Source of the DNA: Brevibacterium sp. S22
Lineage (GTDB): Bacteria; Actinomycetota; Actinomycetes; Actinomycetales; Brevibacteriaceae
Reading direction: 5' to 3'
DNA: 64,000 nt
NCBI RefSeq assembly: GCF_004745485.1
Contig: NZ_RHFG01000001.1
Span: 248,001 to 312,000, forward strand
Part shown: piece by piece, positions 54,523 to 61,332 of the stretch
Position numbering within the stretch: the stretch's first letter is position 1
Layout of the letters: each line of letters opens with the position of its first letter
Notes under the pieces: model-generated
What the model saw: only the letters and a program-made list of their open reading frames with translations
Told to the model about the DNA's origin: nothing
Database searches by the model: none
Program-made: the position numbers and the translations under genes

Positions 54523-56043
54523 TCAGGGCACGTAGCAGATCGCCTTTGCGTCGGCTTCATCGCCGTTGTCAGCAGAGCTGTCGCCGGCACCCTGTGCCAG
54601 CAGCTGCGGCCCTGAACCGGAGTTCGGATCGAGTCCCGCATCGACTCCGGCAGCGGCTGACTGGTCGCCTCCGGGAACCGAGAACGCGCCTTTGTCCTCC
54701 TCGGAGGACTTCGACGACTCTTCGATCTTATCCGCTACCAGCTGATGTGCCACATCGAAGTCGGGCTGCGACGGAGTGATGCGTGGCGGGGTGAGGTCGA
54801 CGGATTCGATCTTCTGCGACTTCACCTTGAGCGCGAGGTCGACGAACGAGTCGACCTGAGACGACGGGATGTCCGTCGCCACGGCCCCCGGAGTGGCTTT
54901 CGCGATCGACTGGTACCGGGTGAGCACGGTGGCCGGATCGAGCTGCTTGACCATCGCGGTCTGCACGCAGCGCTGACGGATCATCCGCTCGTAGTCGCTG
55001 GAGAACTCCCGGGAGCGGGCGAACCACAGCGCATTGAAGCCGTCGAGCTTCTGCTTGCCCGGTTCGATCCAGCCTTTGACCGGCCCATGCTGACCCGTGC
55101 TCGGATCGACCTTCGACGAGATCGGCACCCGCTTGCCGGAGACCAGAGTGATCCCACCGAGGGAATCGATGAGGTTCTCGAACCCCTTGAGGTTGATCAT
55201 CGCGTAGTACTGGACTTCGAGGCCGGTGACACCCGAAACGGCGTCCATCGTCGCCTGCTCTCCAGCCTCCTTCGGGTCGTCGAACTCGTCTTTGTGCTCT
55301 TCGCCCTGTTGGAAGACAGCGTTGAGCAGGCATTCGTCTCCGCAGTTGTATCCCTGCGGGTAGTGCTTGTGCAGCGGAGAATCGTCCGGGAACGGCACGT
55401 TCTCCATATTCCGGGGCAGACCGATGATGACCGATTTGCCGGTCTTCGCATCGATCGAGACCAGTGACAGCGAGTCCGGTCGGATTCCCGTCCGCCCCTT
55501 TCCTGCGTCCGAACCCAGCAGCAGGATGTTGTACCGGCCGTCGACGGGCTTGAGCGCCTTGCCCGAGGCGAACAGGTCGCTCATCAGACCCCGCTGGGAA
55601 TTCAGAATCGTCGTCCCCCAGGCCAGAGGCCCCACGACGATGAGCAAGAGCGCGCAGAAGGCCGCCACGAAGCGTTTGCGGGCCTTCCGGGAGATGGTGA
55701 CGATCCGGACGCGGCGCAGGGTGTCGAACAGACACAGGGCCCAGTTGATCGCGATGACGGGCACCCAGATGGTCAGAAAGGTGAGAATGAACGGGTTCGT
55801 GCCGATGGTGAACAGGAATGTGCGGCTGATGAGGACGATCACTCCGGCCACAAGAGCCAGGATCCAGCTGATGCCAGTGATCGACAGTGAGATCTTCGCC
55901 CAGCGGCGATAGCCGAACAGGAGCTGCACTCCCCCGGGTACGAATGCTGTGACGAGAAGCAGGAGCCACGCCCGCACATCACGCGTCGGCTGCGAGGCAT
56001 ACGACGGGTGGCGGATCGGGTCCACGTATCTCGTTTCGGCCAC
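54523..56043 (-). CDS. LytR-CpsA-Psr (LCP) family glycopolymer ligase
   Basis: 506 aa. Unlike most LCP proteins it has about four hydrophobic helices in the first about 190 residues (WLLLLVTAFVPGGVQLLF; SLSITGISWILALVAGVIVL; WVPVIAINWALCLF; FCALLLIVVGPLAWG). The LCP domain follows from about 215: RYNILLLGSDAGKGRTGIRP, SLVSIDAKTGKSVIIGLPRN, and FNALWFARSREFSSDYERM with the catalytic arginines, then RQRCVQTAMVKQLDP. LCP enzymes transfer lipid-linked glycopolymers to peptidoglycan. GTG start at 56043 supported by AAGGGAAG; longer frames lack a site. Confidence 0.92.
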   Translation of the reverse strand: MAETRYVDPIRHPSYASQPTRDVRAWLLLLVTAFVPGGVQLLFGYRRWAKISLSITGISWILALVAGVIVLISRTFLFTIGTNPFILTFLTIWVPVIAINWALCLFDTLRRVRIVTISRKARKRFVAAFCALLLIVVGPLAWGTTILNSQRGLMSDLFASGKALKPVDGRYNILLLGSDAGKGRTGIRPDSLSLVSIDAKTGKSVIIGLPRNMENVPFPDDSPLHKHYPQGYNCGDECLLNAVFQQGEEHKDEFDDPKEAGEQATMDAVSGVTGLEVQYYAMINLKGFENLIDSLGGITLVSGKRVPISSKVDPSTGQHGPVKGWIEPGKQKLDGFNALWFARSREFSSDYERMIRQRCVQTAMVKQLDPATVLTRYQSIAKATPGAVATDIPSSQVDSFVDLALKVKSQKIESVDLTPPRITPSQPDFDVAHQLVADKIEESSKSSEEDKGAFSVPGGDQSAAAGVDAGLDPNSGSGPQLLAQGAGDSSADNGDEADAKAICYVP

Positions 56044-56377
56044 TGACTTCCCTTCGCCTCGCGCTCTGGTCATGGACTGATGTTGACGTCGACATCCGCG
56101 GACGACCGCGCACAGGTCGTTTCGCCTCATCGGGCGCCCACCGCAGACTACTGTGCCAAAGACAGTTCAGAGTCCACTGTGTTCACCTATTGTGTCGCGT
56201 GAGAACCGTCGATTCCGGCACATCCGCGCCGCGCATGTCGCATTCTTCGCACGTGCGATTCTTCACAGGCAGAAGAACGGGCACTGCGGGCTCTCCCATC
56301 AGGAGAACCAGCAGTGCCCGTTCGACTCAGCCCGGCCGAGTTCGTACACGGCTCGGAGCAGAGACCTTGAACCCGCC
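56044..56377. other. Region between the LCP gene and the acyl-CoA dehydrogenase gene
   Basis: 334 bp. The left part is the upstream region of the LCP gene, with no clear promoter hexamers. The right part holds the terminator hairpin of the acyl-CoA dehydrogenase gene (56275-56323). No credible gene is seen. Confidence 0.5.
56275..56323 (-). terminator. Terminator of the acyl-CoA dehydrogenase/pur operon
   Basis: GAACGGGCACTGC (56275-56287) pairs perfectly with 56311-56323, with a shorter inner TCTCC/GGAGA stem. It is 55 bp past the stop of the minus-strand acyl-CoA dehydrogenase. Confidence 0.75.
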
Positions 56378-57526
56378 TCAGGCGAGGAGCTTGCGCCCCA
56401 TCACCATCCGCTGGATCTGGTTGGTGCCTTCGTAGATCTGCGTGATCTTCGCATCGCGCATCATCCGCTCGACGGGATGGTCGACGACGTAGCCGGCACC
56501 GCCGAGCAGCTGCACGGCATCGGTGGTGATCTCCATGGCCGCGTCCGAGGCGTAGGCCTTCGCGGCGGCACCGAAGTAGGTGAGGTCCTCATCGCCGCGT
56601 TCGCTCTTGGCGGCGGCGGTGTAGGTGAGCTGACGTGCCGCCTCGAGCTTCATGCCCATATCGGCGAGCATGAACTGGATGGCCTGATTCTCCGCGATCG
56701 ACTTGCCGAACTGCTGGCGATCCTTGACGTAGGCAAGCGCGTAGTCGAGCGCGCCCTGGGCGATGCCGACGGCCTGAGCGGCGATCGTCACACGGGTGTG
56801 ATCGAGCGTGCGCAGGGCGATCTTGAGGCCCTCACCGGGCTCACCGACGATCCGGTCGCCGGGCAGGCGGACGTTGTCGAAGAGCAGCTCACGGGTGGGC
56901 GATCCCTTGATGCCGAGCTTGCGTTCCTTCTCGCCGAAGGTGAAGCCCTCATCGGACTTCTCGACGACGAAGGCGGAGATGTTGCGTCCGCGTGCGCCTT
57001 CGGGGTCTGTCACGGCCATCACCGTGTAGTACTCGGATTCCCCGGCGTTCGTGATCCAGGTCTTGACCCCGTTGAGGATCCAGTCGTCACCGTCGCGGAC
57101 GGCGCGGGTCTTCATCGAGGCGGTGTCCGAGCCGGCTTCCCGCTCGGACAGTCCGTAGGAGAACCCGGCTTCGCCTGCGGCCACCGACGGGAAGTACTTC
57201 TTCTTGATCTCTTCGCTCCCGCCGAGCTGCACGGGCATGCTGCCGAGCTTGTTCACGGCCGGAATGAGCGAGGACGAGGCGCAGCCGCGTGCCACCTCTT
57301 CGATGATGATCGCCACGGCCAGTGCGTCGGCCCCCATACCGCCGTATTCCTCGGGGATGTGAGCCGCGAAGAAATCCGTCTCGACGAGGGCGTCATGGGC
57401 TTCCTGCGGATAGCGCGAGTCGGCGTCGACCTCGGCCGCAAACGGCGTGATCTTCTTCTCGACGATATCGCGCACCGCGGCGCGGATCTCTTCGTGCTCT
57501 TCGCTGGGCTGGTAGAGGTCGAACAT
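56378..57526 (-). CDS. fadE25: Acyl-CoA dehydrogenase, FadE25-like
   Basis: 382 aa. Two-electron FAD enzyme that forms the alpha-beta double bond of acyl-CoAs. Blocks visible: HIPEEYGGMGADALAVAII, GFSYGLSEREAGSDTASM, WILNGVKTWITNAGESEYY, RKLGIKGSPTRELLFDNVRL and the C-terminal ITQIYEGTNQIQRMVMGRKL, where the Glu is the catalytic base position of short/branched-chain enzymes. The start is one of two adjacent ATGs (57526 or 57529) after AGGAG; the first gives one extra Met. It follows purE by 38 bp, the order known from mycobacteria (purE-fadE25). Longer readings that run into purE in another frame are wrong. Confidence 0.93.
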   Translation of the reverse strand: MFDLYQPSEEHEEIRAAVRDIVEKKITPFAAEVDADSRYPQEAHDALVETDFFAAHIPEEYGGMGADALAVAIIIEEVARGCASSSLIPAVNKLGSMPVQLGGSEEIKKKYFPSVAAGEAGFSYGLSEREAGSDTASMKTRAVRDGDDWILNGVKTWITNAGESEYYTVMAVTDPEGARGRNISAFVVEKSDEGFTFGEKERKLGIKGSPTRELLFDNVRLPGDRIVGEPGEGLKIALRTLDHTRVTIAAQAVGIAQGALDYALAYVKDRQQFGKSIAENQAIQFMLADMGMKLEAARQLTYTAAAKSERGDEDLTYFGAAAKAYASDAAMEITTDAVQLLGGAGYVVDHPVERMMRDAKITQIYEGTNQIQRMVMGRKLLA

Positions 57527-57564
57527 CATTCTCCTAGGACTTATCAAACGTTCAGCAAAATCTA

Positions 57565-58092
57565 TTATTCCTGCAGAGCCCTGCCTTTGTCGAGGGCGAC
57601 TTGCCGCAGCTGGCCCCGATAGTCGTCGAGACGGGAGCGCAGAGCTTCTGCTTCTGCCCCCTGGCCGGCCCCGAGGATGCGCGCCGCCAGGAGGCCCGCG
57701 TTTTTCGCTCCCCCGATCGAGACGGTCGCCACGGGGACTCCGCCGGGCATCTGGACGATGGACAGGAGCGAGTCCATTCCGTCGAGGTATTTCAGCGGCA
57801 CCGGCACGCCGATGACAGGAAGCGAGGTCATCGACGCGATCATCCCGGGCAGGTGGGCCGCTCCCCCGGCTCCGGCGATGATCACGCGCACTCCGCGGTC
57901 GGCCGCGGACTTCGCCCACGCCACCATGTCTTCGGGCATGCGGTGGGCCGAGACCACCTCGGCACTGGATTCGATGCCGAGCTCGTCGAGGGCCTCGGCG
58001 GCGGCCTGCATCGTCGGCCAGTCCGAGTCCGACCCCATGACGATGCCGACCGGAGCCGCTGTCGGAATGGATCCTTCGTTCGCTGTGGTCAT
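57565..58092 (-). CDS. purE: N5-carboxyaminoimidazole ribonucleotide mutase
   Basis: 175 aa. Class I PurE moves the carboxyl group of N5-CAIR to C4 in purine synthesis. [20 protein letters not shown] and [15 protein letters not shown] hold the active-site Ser-Asp and His residues, and [20 protein letters not shown] matches the conserved loop. ATG at 58092 is preceded by AAGGAAG five bases upstream. It lies 84 bp behind purK. Confidence 0.96.
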   Translation of the reverse strand: MTTANEGSIPTAAPVGIVMGSDSDWPTMQAAAEALDELGIESSAEVVSAHRMPEDMVAWAKSAADRGVRVIIAGAGGAAHLPGMIASMTSLPVIGVPVPLKYLDGMDSLLSIVQMPGGVPVATVSIGGAKNAGLLAARILGAGQGAEAEALRSRLDDYRGQLRQVALDKGRALQE

Positions 58093-58176
58093 CTGTGCTT
58101 CCTTCACTGCAGGCGGTTCGGTCCGGACGGTGCTGATGAGTTGCGGGTGGTTCCCGGGCGCAGATCACACCGGGGC

Positions 58177-59379
58177 TCAGTGTGTGTCGGAATCTCCGTC
58201 GGCCAGGAGGTCCTCCGGATTCGGCATCTGCGGATGTGGGTCGACGTCGACCCCGGCGATGAAGTCCGCGGCATGCCGTGCCCGTGCGAGCACGAGCTGC
58301 CGATCCTGCCCGTAGGCGTTGACGTGGCCGACCTTGCGGCCCGGCCGCACGCCCTTGCCGTAGAGATGGACCTTCACGGCCGGGTCGTGAGCCATGACGT
58401 GCAGGTACGGCTGATAGAGGTCTTCGTGCTCAGCGCCGAGGATGTTGACCATCGCGGACACCTCTTCCCTGGCTGCGGGGCTGCCCAGGGGCAGGTCGAG
58501 GACAGCGCGCAGATGCTGTTCGAACTGGCTCGTCACCGATCCGTCCTGAGTCCAGTGCCCGGTATTGTGCGGACGCATCGCGAATTCGTTGATGAGGAAG
58601 CCGTCGTCAGTCTCGAACATCTCCATGGCCATCACGCCGGTGACTTCGAGGGTGCCGGCGACGGTGAGGATCGCCTCGGTGATGGCCCTCGCCTTTTCGG
58701 CAGGCAGATCGGGGGCCGGGGCGATCGCCTCCTTGCACACCCCGTTCTGCTGCCAGGTTTCGACGACCGGCCACACGGCGGTCTGTCCCATCGGGGAGCG
58801 TCCGACCATAACGGCGAGTTCCCGGGTGAAGTCGACCTTCTCCTCGGCGAGCAGCTGCGGGACCTCGTTCAGCCACTCGATGGCCTGCTCGAGGCTGTCG
58901 ATGACGCGCACTCCCTTGCCGTCGTAGCCTCCGCGCGGTGTCTTGAGGATGAAGGGGTAGCCCACACGCGCGGCGAAGGCCTCGACATCGGCGGCCGAGG
59001 TGATCTCGGCCCATGCCGGGTTCGGCAGTCCGAGCTCGTCCATCTTCGTGCGCATCCGGATCTTGTCCTGAGCGAAGATCAAGGCCTGCGGTCCCGGACG
59101 GACGGCATGGCCGGCCGCCGCGAGTGCCTCGAGGTGTTCGGGCGGGACGTGTTCGTGGTCGAAGGTGATGACGTCGACGGTTTCGGCGAAGGCCTTGAGG
59201 GTCGGATAGTCCGTGTAGTCGCCGACGGTCACCTCACTGATGACCTGGGTGGCGGGGGCGTCGGCGGTCTCCGCGAGGACGGAGAAGCGGACGCCGAGGG
59301 CTTCTGCGGCTGGGGCGAGCATGCGTGCCAACTGGCCGCCGCCGATGACACCGATTCGTGGAAAAGTCACGTCTGTCAT
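58177..59379 (-). CDS. purK: N5-carboxyaminoimidazole ribonucleotide synthase
   Basis: 400 aa. ATP-grasp enzyme that makes N5-CAIR from AIR, bicarbonate and ATP, the substrate of PurE. N-terminal IGVIGGGQLARMLAPAAEAL, ATP-grasp ILKTPRGGYDGKGVRVID, and a metal-binding EFAMRPHNTGHWTQDGSVTS block that is characteristic of PurK. Operon purK-purE-fadE25. Confidence 0.96.
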   Translation of the reverse strand: MTDVTFPRIGVIGGGQLARMLAPAAEALGVRFSVLAETADAPATQVISEVTVGDYTDYPTLKAFAETVDVITFDHEHVPPEHLEALAAAGHAVRPGPQALIFAQDKIRMRTKMDELGLPNPAWAEITSAADVEAFAARVGYPFILKTPRGGYDGKGVRVIDSLEQAIEWLNEVPQLLAEEKVDFTRELAVMVGRSPMGQTAVWPVVETWQQNGVCKEAIAPAPDLPAEKARAITEAILTVAGTLEVTGVMAMEMFETDDGFLINEFAMRPHNTGHWTQDGSVTSQFEQHLRAVLDLPLGSPAAREEVSAMVNILGAEHEDLYQPYLHVMAHDPAVKVHLYGKGVRPGRKVGHVNAYGQDRQLVLARARHAADFIAGVDVDPHPQMPNPEDLLADGDSDTH

Positions 59380-59415
59380 CCTATCGTCAGCTCACGATGT
59401 GCTCACGCCGGGTTC

Positions 59416-59483
59416 ACAGAGTGCCAGAGGACAAGGAATGTCAGACGGCACAGAGTGTCAGAGGACGAAAAGCGTCAGACGAC
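59416..59483. repeat. Four 17-bp tandem repeats at the end of the phosphodiesterase gene
   Basis: Two 34-bp copies (59416-59449 and 59450-59483) each consist of two diverged 17-bp halves sharing a TCAGA[G/C]G[A/G]C-type core (one half reads CCAGAGGAC). The last unit contains the stop codon of the minus-strand phosphodiesterase gene (59475-59477); the others fill the gap to purK. Confidence 0.75.
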
Positions 59484-60665
59484 GAGGAGCGGGATCTGCA
59501 GCTCCTGCTCCGTCGTCGATCCGTGGTGGCCGATGAGCGCCAGCGCCGAGGCGGATTCCACATCCGAATCGACGACGGCGAAGCCGTCGGTGCAGATGAC
59601 GAGGAAATCCCCGATCCGCGGATAGACGTGCGGGGCGACGGGGCCGAAGTAGCCGCGGGCGATCGCCTCGGACTTCGGCAGGATGAGCCCGCGATCGCCG
59701 ATCGTCTCCTGCCAGGTCGAGAGCACGTCTGCCTGGGCTCCGTCAGCGGCGTAGAGGTGAAGTGCCCGCGGCTCCCCGCCGACGTGGCGCAGACCGGCCT
59801 TGAGTTCAGGGGTCTCGGCGAGGTCGAGGCGACGTTCGTGGTCGACGTCGACCATCCCGTGGTCGGCGGTGATCAGCATGGTCGCGTCGTGAGGAAGGTC
59901 GGAGGCGAGCCGAGACAGGGCGAGATCGACGCTTTCGAGCTCCTCGGTCCAGGCCGCAGAGTCCGCACCGTGCACATGCCCAGTCTTGTCCAGATTGCCC
60001 CAGTAGAGGTAGACGAGGCGACGGCCGGGAGCCTTCGCCTCCGACAGGGCCTGGGCACAGCGTTCTTCCAGGGTCTTCGAATCGCGGAATCTGCCGCCGC
60101 GCAGCGATGCCCGGTTCAGCCCGCGGCCGGCGAACTTCTTCTCACCGAGGCTGACCACATCGATCTCGGCATCCGTGAGGCGTTCGAAGAGCGTCGCATC
60201 GGGGACCCATGCGATCGGGTCGACGTCGAGGTTCCACGTCAGCTGGTTGAAAACCGCGTCCTTCTCCGGGTCAAGGACCCGGTAGCCGACGACTCCGTGC
60301 GCACCGGGCAGACGGCCTGTGGCCAGTGAGGACAGAGAGTTCGCCGTCGTCGACGGGAAGCCGGCGGACAGGGTCCGGCGCGTCCCGGCCTGTGACCGGA
60401 AGAAGGGAGTGTAGCCGCTGTAGCGACGCAGCTGCGCCTCGCCCAGACCGTCGATGAGCACGACGATCGTCGCCCGGGATTCCCGGTCCAGCCCGAGCCC
60501 GCGTGCCCGATCCGACATCGGCGCATCGAGAGCGTCTCCGGCTCCGAGGCCCAGCGCAGCGGCGGGGACGACGTCGGAGAGCATGGGGCCCGCATAGTTC
60601 GGGGGCCCCAGCAGCTCACTGTCGGGGTGAGACCGCGCGCCCTGCTGAGTTGAGTTCTCGCTCAT
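59475..60665 (-). CDS. Alkaline-phosphatase-superfamily phosphodiesterase (nucleotide pyrophosphatase-like)
   Basis: 396 aa, no clear signal peptide. Metal sites of the family: TIVVLIDGLGEAQLRRYSGY, the nucleophile region GFPSTTANSLSSLATGRLPG (Thr in ST-TAN), YLYWGNLDKTGHVHG, MLITADHGMVDV and a late HHG (LIGHHGSTTEQE). This is the phosphodiesterase/nucleotide pyrophosphatase branch. The cytoplasmic or membrane location and substrate cannot be told. Coupled to the upstream DUF5998 gene by a one-base overlap. Confidence 0.85.
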   Translation of the reverse strand: MSENSTQQGARSHPDSELLGPPNYAGPMLSDVVPAAALGLGAGDALDAPMSDRARGLGLDRESRATIVVLIDGLGEAQLRRYSGYTPFFRSQAGTRRTLSAGFPSTTANSLSSLATGRLPGAHGVVGYRVLDPEKDAVFNQLTWNLDVDPIAWVPDATLFERLTDAEIDVVSLGEKKFAGRGLNRASLRGGRFRDSKTLEERCAQALSEAKAPGRRLVYLYWGNLDKTGHVHGADSAAWTEELESVDLALSRLASDLPHDATMLITADHGMVDVDHERRLDLAETPELKAGLRHVGGEPRALHLYAADGAQADVLSTWQETIGDRGLILPKSEAIARGYFGPVAPHVYPRIGDFLVICTDGFAVVDSDVESASALALIGHHGSTTEQELQIPLLVV

Positions 60666-61252
60666 CAGCGACGCGACCGCAGCCGGGCGTGGAAGACTGC
60701 GGCACGCAGTCTGCCGGCGAAGTCGGCCATGCGATCGACGGCGGCCTGCCCCTCGGCCTCGGCCGAGACCCGGAGCATGACATCCTCGGCGAAGATCGAC
60801 CCTCCGTATCCGTGGTCGCCCATGCAGTTGGGGTCTCCGCAGGTCTCGGGGAAGGCCTCGACCCGCTTCGACGCACCCCAGGACATCGTCAGCGAGACCT
60901 CGACAGGCTTGTCGCCGGGCTTGTAGGCGGCCGGATCGGCGAAGGTCCGACCGACCATCACGGTGCCCAGACGGTCGAGCTCGATGTCCTCGCTGCTCGT
61001 GACCGCACGGGGCTTCGATCCGGGCTCCGCATTCGGATCGTCATCGACATGTGCCAGCAGCAGCCGGGTCTCGGTGAGGACGAAGGCAGTGACATGCCGG
61101 TGGATGGATTCGATATCGACATGAGTGTCGATGTGGACGAAGTGGGCAAGTACCGGTTCGTCGTAGAGAGAGTCGGCGAGTATGCCTTGAGTGAGTTGGG
61201 GATAGTAGCCGGCCGAATGCAGATCGTGAACGAGAACCTCGGGTAATGCCAT
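60665..61252 (-). CDS. DUF5998-family protein
   Basis: 195 aa. Begins MALPEVLVHDLHSAGYYPQL, with HFVHIDTHVDIESIHRHVTA, FVLTETRLLLAHVDD, and a small motif FPETCGDPNCMGDHGYGG with two Cys and a His that could bind a metal. This pattern belongs to DUF5998, found in actinobacteria next to the alkaline-phosphatase-like gene. Function unknown. ATG at 61252; upstream CACAAT leaves little room for a leader. Confidence 0.75.
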   Translation of the reverse strand: MALPEVLVHDLHSAGYYPQLTQGILADSLYDEPVLAHFVHIDTHVDIESIHRHVTAFVLTETRLLLAHVDDDPNAEPGSKPRAVTSSEDIELDRLGTVMVGRTFADPAAYKPGDKPVEVSLTMSWGASKRVEAFPETCGDPNCMGDHGYGGSIFAEDVMLRVSAEAEGQAAVDRMADFAGRLRAAVFHARLRSRR

Positions 61253-61320
61253 GCCCACTATTGTGCCCCACTCCTCTGACACTTCCCAGCGCGGTCGGCC
61301 ATATCCGGGCGCCTGACGCA

Positions 61321-61332
61321 TATGCTGGAACC
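61321..61332 (+). promoter_or_regulatory. Likely leaderless promoter (-10 TATGCT) of the GNAT/acyl-CoA synthetase gene
   Basis: TATGCT (61321-61326, TANNNT type) lies six bases before the ATG at 61333, the spacing of leaderless actinobacterial messages. Only GGAA, too close to act as a ribosome site, precedes the start. The -35 side is not conserved, as is common. Confidence 0.55.

Noticed and set aside
56780..56796. TCACACGGGTGTGATC palindrome resembling the shared operator
   Set aside because: It lies inside the acyl-CoA dehydrogenase coding sequence, lacks the AATT flank, and is explained by codons for Thr-Arg-Val residues.
56378..58168. A possible purE-acyl-CoA dehydrogenase fusion protein of 596 residues
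   Set aside because: The upstream part of that frame is an out-of-frame reading of purE (Arg/Gly-rich, no motifs). The dehydrogenase has its own start after AGGAG at 57531-57535, and purE has its own stop.
57601..59625. A 674-codon plus-strand open frame across purE and purK
   Set aside because: It is the mirror of purE, purK and part of the phosphodiesterase gene, all of which have unmistakable motifs. No ribosome site or homology.
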